DNA from: Nemopilema nomurai
Lineage: Eukaryota > Cnidaria > Scyphozoa > Rhizostomeae > Rhizostomatidae
Direction: 5' to 3'
DNA: 64,000 bases
Assembly (NCBI GenBank): GCA_003864495.1
Contig: PEDN01001367.1
Location: forward strand, 62,001-126,000
Below the pieces are notes generated by a model. That model was not told the origin of the DNA, did not search any database, and saw only the letters and a list, made by a program, of their open reading frames with translations. Of the stretch, positions 23,990-34,656 are shown one piece after another. Each line of letters opens with the position of its first letter. Position 1 is the first letter of the stretch. Made by a program: the position numbers and the translations under genes.

Positions 23990-25600
23990 ATGCCACGACC
24001 CGATGTGCCAAGCGATTCTCAGAAGCAGAATACCAACAAGAAGCTGACGAAAACGAAGGAAAAGGCAAGTAAAACAGTCGGATCTGCGGTAAAATGGCCC
24101 GAGCTCTCGAAAGTCGTGTCGCTGCAGAAAATAATGATAAAATCGAAAAGCAAAGTGGAAAAGATCTCAGAGACGTATGAAGACGCTAGGAAAACAGAAC
24201 AGCAGAGTTTAGCTGCTTCTCGTTCACACGTGCTATCACGGCGACCCAAAACACAGGCCGCAATTCGCAACAAACCACGATTGTCTGGTCGTTTTGCCTC
24301 AGAAAAAGCAAAAGATAGGCCAGCCTCACAAGGGCTGCCGTACATATCCACTGACGAAGTTAAACCTGAAAATGGAACCAGGGCTAAGTCGCTATTTGTT
24401 GGAAGCAAAGCCTGCAGAGATTTGCAGGCTATCAAGGGCTTGAATGTGCCGAGCGAGCAGAAGCAACAGCGAAGAGTGCTCTCTGCAACGCGAAGGTACT
24501 TTGAATATTCGGTGGAGAAATTCGAAGGGGAAGAGGATGTGCAGGCAAACTACGGAAACGAGGGTCTCAGCCCCGTGAGCCACACATACTTGCTGATGCT
24601 GGAAGACAACCCACAGCCCTGCCTGCGGCTGAAGAATCACGGCTTGGATGGCAACGCTCTCTCTGTCATTGGGAATTCTATCGAGAATAACAACATAATC
24701 ACTGAGCTGGATTTGGAAGGAAACCTCCTCAATGACACGGGTATAGAGGATCTTGGCATTCTTTTGCGTGGCAACATGACCATAGCACATCTAAACTTGT
24801 CATGCAACCAATTCTCGGCGAAAGGCATTATAGCCATCGGCAATCTTCTTGATGCAAACAAGACACTGACGTCTTTGTCCTTGTCCAGAAACAAACTGAC
24901 TGACACAGATTTGGAGCTTCTGTGCAGTAGCTTAGAGGATGGTGATAGCAATTTAAAGACGCTCGATTTAAGCTTCAATTGCTTTACGCCAGAGGTGGGA
25001 AGGACCTTAGGAAGTTTCCTCTCTGTGAACAAGGAGCTTAAGGGTCTAAGCATTGCTGGGAACAACCTTGGTCCTGCTGGGATGGCCCCAGTTTTCGAGG
25101 GACTAAGGAGGAACAATTCGTTGGAGATTCTGGACATCGCATGCAATGAGATCTCTGACAAGGGTATCAAGATTCTTGCTCAGGTCAACTGCCTGGGCAC
25201 AAGCCTGAAGCATCTTGATCTTTCTGACAACTTTGTTACTTTGAAGGGGATTAGACATTTCGTTCCAATTCTAGCCGGCAACCAGTCGTTAACAGTACTT
25301 AAACTGGACAACAATCAAATTGGCACGAACGGCTTAATACTGCTACTGGAAAGCCTTCTGGAACAGCTCAATGAATCTCTTTCCCATCTGCACGTAAATG
25401 GTGTCTTTGCAGATCAGACAATTCGCGATCTTCGCGACCAGCTTCAGAGGCGCAATAGCAAGTTCGCATTGTTTGGCGTGACTGGTAATGGGGGCAGCGG
25501 TAAACAGGACACGCTGAAGCTGCTGGAAATGTATCTCACCAACAACAAATTCTTGAGCGTGGATCAATCAGATCACGCCCAACCAGATTCTGACACTTGA
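23990..25600 (+). CDS. Intronless leucine-rich-repeat protein, ribonuclease-inhibitor type (LRRC74-like)
   Basis: The CDS is 536 residues in a single exon, starting at the first in-frame ATG (23990). The frame is open for 40 more codons upstream but has no ATG there. The N-terminal 170 residues are basic, K/S/T-rich and probably disordered. From about residue 200 come SHTYLLMLEDNPQPCLRLKN and then at least eight repeats of 28-29 residues of the form L..LdLs.N.l.d.G...L...L..N..L, up to about residue 470. This is the curved LRR fold found in ribonuclease inhibitor, LRRC74 and LRRC34. Such domains bind protein partners; no catalytic role is implied. Lack of introns could mean retroposition or intron loss. 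No signal peptide or membrane segment is seen, so it is probably intracellular. Confidence 0.85.
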   Translation: MPRPDVPSDSQKQNTNKKLTKTKEKASKTVGSAVKWPELSKVVSLQKIMIKSKSKVEKISETYEDARKTEQQSLAASRSHVLSRRPKTQAAIRNKPRLSGRFASEKAKDRPASQGLPYISTDEVKPENGTRAKSLFVGSKACRDLQAIKGLNVPSEQKQQRRVLSATRRYFEYSVEKFEGEEDVQANYGNEGLSPVSHTYLLMLEDNPQPCLRLKNHGLDGNALSVIGNSIENNNIITELDLEGNLLNDTGIEDLGILLRGNMTIAHLNLSCNQFSAKGIIAIGNLLDANKTLTSLSLSRNKLTDTDLELLCSSLEDGDSNLKTLDLSFNCFTPEVGRTLGSFLSVNKELKGLSIAGNNLGPAGMAPVFEGLRRNNSLEILDIACNEISDKGIKILAQVNCLGTSLKHLDLSDNFVTLKGIRHFVPILAGNQSLTVLKLDNNQIGTNGLILLLESLLEQLNESLSHLHVNGVFADQTIRDLRDQLQRRNSKFALFGVTGNGGSGKQDTLKLLEMYLTNNKFLSVDQSDHAQPDSDT

Positions 25601-25758
25601 ATATCCCACATCCATCTTCTGGTTCGCACTCTAAACATTTCTGGAAGGACCAGATGCTTGGAAACTGGGAGCTTGATTAAAGTGCTGTAGGATTATCATC
25701 CCTATAAATGACTTCTTTTTTATAAGCTCTTTTGTGGAGCAAACTTTTTGTACGTGGG

Positions 25759-25764
25759 AATAAA
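25759..25764 (+). terminator. Polyadenylation signal AATAAA of the LRR gene
   Basis: The canonical hexamer lies about 160 bp after the TGA of the LRR gene, a normal 3' UTR distance. Confidence 0.55.
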
Positions 25765-26172
25765 GAGTATCCTTTTAATATATTCGAAATAACATTTCAA
25801 TCCTTTTAATACACAATACCCGGACATAAATTAAAGCCAACACTTAACCATTCACAGATCCAGTTATTATCTGTCTAACAGAAAAGACAGAAAGCTTGTA
25901 TGTTTTTGTACGTTGAAGTAGATTTGAATGTTGATCGTTCGATTCTATAAGTCATTCATTTCCTCTGAGCAGATCTCGTACATCCTAATAAAATCCTATT
26001 CATTCATTTCAGTTTAAGCAATCATTGGTTTCAGCTAATAAGGTACAAAAATACTCACTAAATGCAACGTTTGAAATAATGCAATGCAAGTATAGCGCTT
26101 TCACAAAGTATCGTACCTCATTACCATTTTTTCGATCACGGGGAGGACTCACTTTCCCAAATTGTTACCAAA

Positions 26173-26251
26173 CATTCACCCATTCATTCACCCATTCACC
26201 CATTCATTCACCCATTCATTCATTCATTCATTCATTCATTCATTCATTCAT
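26173..26251. repeat. ATTC tetranucleotide microsatellite
   Basis: CATTCATTCACC blocks pass into a pure run of ATTC units near 26215-26251. A serine/histidine-rich chance frame on the plus strand is a by-product. Confidence 0.95.
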
Positions 26252-26444
26252 CCCTTGTGTGTTGCACTCTGCCATTCATATACGTCCTGAACGTCGATGT
26301 CAATCTTTCTACGTGGAACAGGCACTTATACCGAAATATATACTCGCAAACAAAAAAGCTTGAGTTTTAGACTAGGCAGCAAATGATCGAAGGGAAACTG
26401 GTCGAAATAGTAATTGTTTTAGTAATCAGAGGATAGTGTTTTTC

Positions 26445-26545
26445 GAGAAGAGTTCTTGAAGAGGAAAGTTTTCACAGAGGAAAGTTTTCGAAGAGGAAAG
26501 TTCTCGAAGAGGAAAGTTCTCGAAGAGGAAAGTTCTTGAAGAGTA
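26445..26545. repeat. 16-bp tandem repeat
   Basis: The unit GAGGAAAGTTCTCGAA recurs at 26461, 26477, 26493, 26509 and 26525, spaced exactly 16 bp, with degenerate edges. It produces an open minus-strand frame of repetitive TFLF-type peptide that I do not consider a gene. Confidence 0.92.
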
Positions 26546-26613
26546 CAGTAGCGTTGTCGCGTGGTAGAATAATCTTGATGTCGTTCTAGAGGAGTAATTG
26601 AAAATTCGTTCAA

Positions 26614-28084
26614 TTACGTCAGAGAAACTAAAAGCAGAGCATTTTCTCTTTTGTCTTACATGGTAACAACTGTTGTTTAGCTCTCAAGTGATTGTCTTTA
26701 ACTCAATATTGGCAAGGAGGCAACACTTGCGAGCATGAAGCCAGGTGCAACTATCCTTATTGCAGTCGATTTGAATTTCACTATCTCGCACTTTGGACTA
26801 TTCAAACAAGTGGTAAATTTCCAATTAAAAACCCATTTCTTTATTTGTCCTCCGCACATACGGTGCATATGCAATGTTGAGCCCAGGTGTCCGATTGATG
26901 AGTGTCGTTTTAGCTGATAAACAAGTGCCTGCAATTACCAACTACTTGTAACACCGTTGTATTGCATCCTTCTCTGCCTAGTCATATTTTCAGTATACAA
27001 CAAAACATGCCAGCTTCTTTTGAAACTATGCACAGCGACGAAGCAAGGAATTTCTGTTGATGGGGCAAACATCTTGACATGACACGACCTTCTTCATTTT
27101 TTCACAGAATATTCAGGCAAGGCTTTGTTTGGTCGCAATTAAATTTCCGGCAGCCTGAAAGTATGACCCAGTTCTCAAATTTGAATTAATCCTTGGTCGA
27201 CAGGTCACTGTGCAATACAGTAGAAAATCTTGTAAAGATCGCACTATGGATGAATTGAAAATAACTGGTAGCTGTAACATAGCAACAGCCTTGCAAGTTG
27301 TCAGAGCATCGCATAGGGCCTAGCTGACACGGCCTAAGATGTCGTCGTTCAAGAATGGATGTCGTCAGTCATTTTCAAGAGGAGCATTCTACTTGATAGC
27401 TGACAGATGACTATTTAACTTAATAATAATTGATCGTCTGATTATTTGGATGCGCAAATAATTTACATTTTAATCGATTTTAAATCACCGACTTCTACCG
27501 TAATTATCATTTTGAACACCACTTCAAAGAGGAATTGAAGACTATATTCTCTCTCGCCTTAATAAATTGAGTCAAAATAGTCCATGGTTGATTGTTCTTC
27601 AATGTAATTTCAAGCGAAATAAAATGACAGTCTTGGCAGATAAATACAAAAACAATAACAAAGTTAATAACAACTAGGCTTCACCATATACATTGTACAA
27701 TAAACGAAACTTCAATAAGAGCCAGCCAACATGGATAAGTACAAAGCATCTCTTTATTAATTACACATAAAAACAGTCTCAAACAAGAACCATCTCGGGC
27801 AACCATATTCCTTCAATTCTGGGCAGTTTTGGATCAGATGACAAAAGTTTTCTATACTAACTGCACTGTATGTTAAACAAGAAAAAATGTTTCCAGTGTC
27901 CAAACTGGCATCAAGTATAACAAGAATAGAAAATAGGCAATATATAATGCATTTCCATAAAACAATTTATGTAATTAAAACTGTCTTCTATATCTATCAA
28001 ATGTTTCACGTCTAGAAAGACAAATCCCTTATTACTTTTGCTTTTCTGATTATCAATGCATGGTAGCCAAACACATGCAAGGTC
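26614..28084. other. Intergenic, includes a possible 3' UTR of the minus-strand gene at 28085
   Basis: No coding exon was supported. On the minus strand an AATAAA (plus-strand TTTATT at 27753-27758) lies about 330 bp after the stop at 28085 and could end that transcript. Confidence 0.35.
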
Positions 28085-28314
28085 TCATTTCTCAACAAAA
28101 GGCTTTTCATAGAAATCCCAGAAATCATCATCTGGATTAGCTGGTTTCACCTCAATTCTTAAAGGCTGAGCTTCATTCAACTCTGGTTTTGCCGGATTTT
28201 CTTCTTGCTTCTTGCTTTTTCTGGCCTCTTTTTTCTCTTTGGTCTTTTTCTTTGCCCCATTTTCTTTTGAAGATTTGCTGCTTCTATCTTCTTTTGTAGG
28301 TTTTTTTACCGGTG
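28085..28314 (-). CDS. C-terminal exon of an unidentified lysine-rich protein
   Basis: A clear acceptor (polypyrimidine then CAG) precedes a 230-nt open exon in phase 1, ending TGA at 28087-28085. It encodes a basic stretch (APVKKPTKEDRSSKSSKENG, then KKKTKEKKEARKSKKQEE) followed by a more conserved-looking end: LRIEVKPANPDDDFWDFYEK then PFVEK. The acidic/aromatic DDDFWDFY ending looks like a short docking motif; I do not recognise the family. It is probably the last exon of the gene starting at 29363. A weak donor there (gt at 28723-28722) gives the matching phase and a 289-residue product. Otherwise its upstream exons are unknown. Confidence 0.55.
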
Positions 28315-28700
28315 CTGAAAACAGGATTTTTAGAACATTTTACAAAGCATATGAAGTTCGAAAAAATATACCATCTAGAAAATACATTATTTCCTAGCCT
28401 TTCCCACATTCGATCAAAATACCCCAAGGCTCAACTACAACTAGTTTCTGGTCAGTACCACATAGTTCAATAGTACATCTAAAAAAAAACTTTTGAAAGT
28501 AAAACTCTGAAAACTCAAACTCCAAAAAAGCACACATTCAACCTCTTGGAAAAAACTGTCCACAAGTGTTTTCTTATCCCTTTAGAAATTGTTGGGTATG
28601 TACCCAAATAAAACGAAATCATAAAGATATGTGTAACATCTCGAAAAGAATTTTTGCAGACAGATAGTCAACTTTGCTTTGGTTTTTTAAGAATCCTTGT

Positions 28701-29363
28701 CTAAGTGGGCAGTTCTAAGAGACCTTGTCTTTCTGCCTTTGGTGCCTCGGAAATATATTTGTCCCAGGCTTTCATCAACCTTTGCCTGTAAACATCATGC
28801 TCTGCCCATTTCATATATGCATCCTTCTTCACACCAAAATCTTCAACCTCCTGCTGCCACGGGCTTGGAATACGCTTTGGAACAAATGTCGTCTTTGAGG
28901 AGCTTTCCCACTTCTCCTTTCCAAGTCCGGGGAGAACATTTGATCTCAAAGACGTAGACAAATGTTTGTAGCTTTCAAAAGATTGGCGCGTGGCTTGTCT
29001 AGAGCATCCCAGTGACTGGTTTGGATGGGAGGGTTCCGACAAATTTACTCCTGCAGAAGACCTCGAGCCCAAACTACTCCTATCTCCTGCCAGCGAGAAG
29101 GATCGTCCCGAGGCGTTTAGCTTGTTACGCCCTTTAAGAAGTTCATAGTATATTTGATATCTTCCTTGATCCTGATTCTTATCTTCATCATTCGGTTGTT
29201 TAACTTCCCTCCACCTTCCGTGTCCATCAACGGCAAATTTTGGAACATGCTTTGTACCCTTGGCCAGATGTGGTAGTGGAGCTGTCACACCAAACATCTG
29301 GGAAGAAATATAATCATCGACATTCCTCAGCGTTGATTCTGGGAGAAAAACTGATTCCTTCAT
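28701..29363 (-). CDS. Unrecognised basic protein, possibly cilium-related
   Basis: An open exon of 220 codons runs from ATG (29363) to TAG (28701), starting MKESVFLPESTLRNVDDYIS. The protein is soluble, basic, rich in S, R, K and aromatic residues, with no signal peptide or membrane segment. Segments such as KWESSSKTTFVPKRIPSPWQ and YMKWAEHDVYRQRLMKAWDK resemble the style of small microtubule-inner and sperm-axoneme proteins, but I cannot name a family. A TAG ends the frame soon after ERQGLLELPT. Alternatively the exon is spliced at 28724 to the exon at 28314-28085. Its start lies about 2 kb head-to-head from the thioredoxin coding start, so a shared promoter is possible. Confidence 0.65.
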   Translation of the reverse strand: MKESVFLPESTLRNVDDYISSQMFGVTAPLPHLAKGTKHVPKFAVDGHGRWREVKQPNDEDKNQDQGRYQIYYELLKGRNKLNASGRSFSLAGDRSSLGSRSSAGVNLSEPSHPNQSLGCSRQATRQSFESYKHLSTSLRSNVLPGLGKEKWESSSKTTFVPKRIPSPWQQEVEDFGVKKDAYMKWAEHDVYRQRLMKAWDKYISEAPKAERQGLLELPT

Positions 29364-31348
29364 TTTGTAAACAAGATGTATTTAATTATCTATATACTCA
29401 TTAGTCAAGGAGAATTTCTAAGGCTCGTTGGTTGTCCATTTTATCTCCTGATGTTCATTTGTTGACATGAGTCATGTGGCTGTTGTTGCTTTTCGTTGTC
29501 AAGGACCACCCTCTTTTTGGAACAAATCTTAAAAAGAGGCTTCCTCGTTGATTCAAGTTCTTGAAAAGGTTGATAAGTGTCGAGTTCAAGGTAAATATTT
29601 GTATGCGACTTTTAATATTATGCATTCTTCTTAAGTTGATGTTTGTTATTATCAGGGGGTTTTTTCAAATCTGGCTAGCTAACAAGTAAAGCTCGTCACG
29701 ATACGTGCTGATCAACAGAATGGACGAAAATCTAATGTGTTTGTTTGTATCTCAGTCCCTGGGTTTTTCTGATAATATGACAAGGTGGATCCAGTACCAC
29801 GACTCTTTTATGATCCTCTGAAAAATTAAGTGTTTTTTCGCTAGTAATCTGTTCTGGAGGATTTGCATACCACCGATTTACAATAATATATTTAGCATAA
29901 ATCGTCACCCACTTCTCAATAAGTGGTGTTTAGCTAATTGGACTAAAAAAAGCTACTACAAGCCTGCAACCTTAGTGTTCCAGAAAGAGTATTTCCTTAC
30001 CACAGATCTAAGTACAGCATGAAACAAGTTTATGCACGATGTCTGGTTGATAAATTAACCATACATGCTGTTATTTCGCTATAAGGATTTGTTTATTTGA
30101 TTGGTGCGAATACTTAAATTAACAAAGGATCAACCCTGTGTCAAATCATCAAAAGTTGTAGAGTCATTCCATGTCCAATCTGGATATCAAATTGGGAATT
30201 TTAACACTACCTCCAGACTTCCCTGAAAAATAACAAATATATACTAGTTCATGGCACTAGTAAAAGGCTAAATTTCAATTTATATTTCCAGATGGTTTGA
30301 GCTACACAGTCTTCTAAAGTTTTGGACTCAGCCCCCAAGAACCTCTGAATTTTTATGATATTCAAATGTGCATAGATTTCTCTGTTTGCAAGCTATAATG
30401 CCTGTCAAATTTTTGGAACACTGACAGCAATTCTTTTACTAGAGCTCATCCCTCCATACAAATAATGTTATCCTGCTGCTTAACAAAGTGTCATTTTTGC
30501 CCCCAACTTTTCCGTCTTAGATTAACTGGATGCTTTACTTTGTTTACCACCCATTGGGGCATCAAAGAATGAAAAATTTTTGGCTCAAAAGTCAATATTA
30601 ATTTAAAAGTACTGATTCCTTGAGCAGCCTTTGGAATCAAATTGTACTATCTAATTGATATTGTAAAATGTACTGTAATCTTCAATAGAATTTGTGTCAA
30701 AGTAACCCAACAAACAGCATCATACTCTGGCCAATGAAATGAAGTGTAAAATATCTCCTTTGCTAGTAGCTGCGCTGTGAAATAATATGATTTATTATGA
30801 TGATGAGGATGATGAGCAGGATTTTGAAATTCTCTATGTTGCAAATGAGTAAACAAATTAAAATGTCAGAAACCAGCTACCTGACTTGAATATTATTGTA
30901 TTGAACAAGTGAATAATTTTCTTATTTCACAAACAGCTACAAACATATGACTTGAAAACAAATTGTGATGAGTCATTTTGGCTATAGTATGAAGATTGAG
31001 ATGCAAAATGGGCAAAATCAGGGACTCAATGGCTAGAATTTAGTTATTTTCTAGATGAATTGAGATTTAATTACCCATAGCTCATTGGAAGTCAGCACAT
31101 TTTTAAATAACTCCATAGACATTAAACCTTAAGCTGACTATATATCTAGCAATATTAGAATTTGCAAGACCAATGGAGTATCCCTGCCCCTCAAGCATTC
31201 TTCTACATTGTATGTTAAAATGAAAACCCAACATAACAGAATATTTTTATGTGAATGAACATATAAAGTTTATTTTTTCATAATAACATAAATGTTTGTC
31301 CTTACTGTTAATTTGTTGCAAGATGAAATTTCTGTGCTTAAATTACAG
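29364..31348. other. Divergent intergenic region with possible thioredoxin 5' UTR exon and a dispersed repeat
   Basis: It separates the minus-strand gene at 29363 and the thioredoxin ATG at 31349. A donor-like CAAG|GTAAAT at 29590/29591 and the acceptor TTACAG just before the ATG would fit a non-coding first exon of thioredoxin near 29500-29590. The region also contains the dispersed repeat at 30398-30600. Confidence 0.4.
30398..30600 (+). repeat. Dispersed repeat, copy 2
   Basis: This is the partner of 18387-18645 in the same orientation, sharing ATGCCTGTCA, GGAACACTGACAGCAATTCT, TATCCTGCTGCT, GTCATTTTTGC and AACTGGATGCT in order. It is more AT-rich than copy 1. Confidence 0.6.
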
Positions 31349-33122
31349 ATGGCGTACAGATTGATGTCAAGTCACAGGGCCTTTTTCTCACCTTATTATG
31401 TTGCTGGCACTGCATCCAAAATTACTTCTGTATTGGCAAGAAAATTAAGCTTTGAAGTAAAGACTCAGCAAGAATTTGAGGAGAAAGTCTTACAAGCAGA
31501 AAAACCAGTTGTTGTGGATTTTCATGCAACGTAAGTTTATTCATATCTTGGTTGTGTCAAGCTATGTTATCTTCAAATTTCATGACGATGACTACAAATT
31601 TTGAATCATTCATCATCAGTTATTCAAACAAAGAGATAATAATTGAAAGGGTCTTCTAGTATGATTTTTTTAGAGGTATGTACATTGCTTCTTTTAGTTG
31701 GTGTCAACCATGCAAGATCCTTGCACCAAGGCTTGAAGAAGTAATGAAATCATATTCTGACAAAGTTGATTTTGCAAAAGTCGATATTGATGACTTAACT
31801 GACCTTGCAATGGAGTATGAGGTATGAATAAATATACTTCAACATAAAATACTAATTAGTATTTTCATCTTTTCAAGGAACTGTAGTGAGAACTTCACTA
31901 CTTCTTTGATAACCTATGTATCCAATTTTTTGTCTTCCACACTTTTGACAAGGAATTGTGGAACAAATTTATATTATATAATGTAGAGCTTCTGCTTGTC
32001 CAGATAACCAGTATGGGCTCAAGATAATCAGTATTGGTTTGAAAATTAGTACAATGCATGCTGTCAGCTTGCAGGGGTTTGAAAGGCAAAATCATGGCTT
32101 CTACTTTAAGCTTAAAAGACTTCAGAGTAGTGGGGATTCTTTGATATCGTTACTTTACTTTTAATGGTTAGTGGGTTCGCATAGCCTTTCAGTGGTATTG
32201 GTACAAAGACAACTATTGGGAATTTCTCTCTCTCCTTTGAAGTTTTTAAGGCTTTATGTAATATAAGAAGAACTAAACTCATTCTTATGATTTTCATGTA
32301 CATCTAGAATTTTTGATGTACTGAGCTTCAATATTCTGTACACTTTATTTTAATTAATTCAAGAAGCAAAAAATTGTCTTGTAATTTGCTTCAAAAAGCT
32401 TTTCATTTTGTCATTTCACACTAGTATATTGAAAATCAGTTGATGTGGGCTTATTTTAATTTTGTTTATTTGTGGTCTCTTTCAATTATATGTTATAATT
32501 CTAGGGTGAATAATTGGTTTTTGACTGTGATTGCCAAGTGATAGTCCAATAGCTACCTTTGTACCTTGCCTTACTTAGCTTTAGGTCCTCACATATGAAG
32601 ACATTTCCGTTCATAAACATGCTGTACCATACATTAACATGCCCAAGGGTGTTCACAATTATACACTCATAATTGGTAGTCTATATGGCAATGTTTTTAT
32701 TGAATAATGTTGCATATCATGGTATTGCTTGTTTTGGTATTGCTTGAATAGGATCTAAGGCATTTCTATGTGCAGAAGATCAAGTTGTTTACTTTGTAAT
32801 AAAGTTTTATGAATATTATTTGGCTCAATTTGCCTAGAGAAGAAGAATCTACTTTTTCAATTATGATTTATTCATACTTGATGTCCACCTGGCGTACTTA
32901 GACTGCTGTGTTATGTTCGCTTGAATTTCATACTATTGTTTTCATGAATGGTTAGAATCAAATGTGGACCTTATATTCTTTGTGGGCTTTCAAAACTTCT
33001 CTTTTTAGGTCATGTCTGTACCAACTGTGGCAGGTTTCAAACAAGGAAAAATAGCAGACAGGTTTATTGGTGCAGTTGGAAATGATGAAATAGAGGCATT
33101 TATGAGTAAACTGGCAAGTTAG
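31349..33122 (+). CDS. TXN2: Mitochondrial thioredoxin (Trx2 type), three exons
   Basis: Exons are 31349-31530, 31698-31821 and 33009-33122 (420 nt, 139 residues), frame-consistent. Residues 1 to about 34 form an R/S/aromatic-rich presequence without acidic residues ([20 protein letters not shown]), as expected for import into mitochondria. The rest is a complete thioredoxin fold with [30 protein letters not shown] and the cis-proline strand SVPTV. The protein reduces disulfides in the mitochondrial matrix using its CxxC pair, recycled by thioredoxin reductase. The active site is WCQPC rather than the usual WCGPC. The ATG immediately follows an acceptor (TTACAG), so the 5' UTR is probably spliced. 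The second intron, 1.2 kb, showed no gene. Confidence 0.93.
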
Positions 33123-34442
33123 CACTCAAAAGTTCTGATAAAAATCTAGCTAGAAAGCATTAAAAGGGCAAATTTTAGATTACACCAAGTAGGTCTAAGC
33201 AATGTTTTTTATTTTTCTTGTTTTTGAACGGCCATTGTAGATCTGCACTTGCCTACCTGTTTTATTTAAAAGTCTAGAAAGTACTTCCTTTATTTATGAT
33301 TCAATAGTGACTAAAATATCACAAGTATCAATTGATGTTTAGAGATACTATGAGGCATCAGTACATAACGCTGCTCAAAATTAATTGCATTTCCACTTTG
33401 ATTGTTTTGAAGTAAAGAGTGTGTTGTTCAAGTAAAAAGACTTAATACCTATTGTCACAAATATCTGTTAAATGCAAACATTTTTAGCAAAGTAAATTAT
33501 CGCTTGCAATGTATTTGATTAAACAACAAGACTATGTTCCTATTTTATATGAGAAGAACACTTGCAATGGCATTTTTGTTTAATACTGATTTAATAATTG
33601 CAATCATGTCAAAGTTTGTCAATACTGATTTGAGCTAATGGACTGCATGTAAAAAGAAGATTCATGTTTTATCATACAATCCCTCAACATCAGCAATTTT
33701 GTTCCTTTGATCTAATGTGTTGGTGGCTTACTTTTCCATAAACTTTGAGGTACATTTGTTTGAGGTACATCACAAAGTGATTTGCTCATTTTATTTTGGC
33801 AGCATGTGACTCTCAGTTTACCACTAATCATAGTCTCTTTTTCTCCTTCTTCATTACAAGTTTAACAGTTTTCTAAAATGTACAAAGCAAATTCGGCTAA
33901 TTCGTCAAACTGGTCCTGAATCGTTTCCAGCTTGTTTCCTGTAATCAAGTTAGCTTGGTTCTTCTTTCCTGTTTGATGAGTCTGCTATCTAGCCTGAAGC
34001 AAGCTAAACCCACATCTGCAGGGGAATTTTTTCCAGATTTTGAAATTTATTTTACTCCTCTAGTAATATGCCATTCAACCAATGGCAATTTAAACTCAAT
34101 CAATGCCAATAAAGTTGTTAATGAAGAATAAGTTTCTTTTGTTCTCAAATTGCAGGTTTTATTCTTAATAAGTTTAACCAAGAAGGCAGTACATCAAGAA
34201 GTTGACCATTCTTCACTGGTTCTTCATATACTTACTTCCATAAGCAACCAACTACTTTTAGAAAATGAATTAAACTTAGAAGTGAAGACCATTATTGTTA
34301 GTTTTCAAGAAGGCTATGCTGCCATATAGTTTATGATACACCAATGAACCCTGGAAAATTAAATATTCTTCAAAGAGCGCCAATGAACGTCAGACGTTTA
34401 TCTAGTGCAATTGATAGCTGGAGTAGGGTTGACGCAATTTGA
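33123..34442. other. 3' region between convergent thioredoxin and sulfotransferase-like genes
   Basis: AT-rich non-coding DNA. An AATAAA near 34107 is a distant candidate polyadenylation signal for thioredoxin. No open frame of note. Confidence 0.4.
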
Positions 34443-34448
34443 TTTATT
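34443..34448 (-). terminator. Polyadenylation signal of the sulfotransferase-like gene
   Basis: AATAAA on the minus strand, about 210 bp after the TAG at 34657. Confidence 0.45.
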
Positions 34449-34656
34449 GTTGCATACCAGCCTGCCTATTTTGGACATTTTACGAGACAGCACCTTGTCT
34501 CTTGGCACACTCAACGCTAAAGTTGGCAATATGTACAATCTACGACTAACCAATTCACAGTTTTCACTGATAGTGTACTTTATATTCTCAGTTGATATTA
34601 TAGGCAACTAGATCTATTTACAAAGAATCCACACCGTCCATGTGACCCCAACGAAC

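Noticed and set aside
25480..25520. Walker A-like string GNGGSGK at the C-terminus of the LRR protein
   Set aside because: The residue after GK is Gln instead of Ser or Thr, and no Walker B or NTPase context follows. Probably chance.
26419..26613. 64-codon minus-strand frame of repetitive phenylalanine/leucine/serine peptide
   Set aside because: It is produced by the 16-bp tandem repeat; repeats of this kind stay open by chance.
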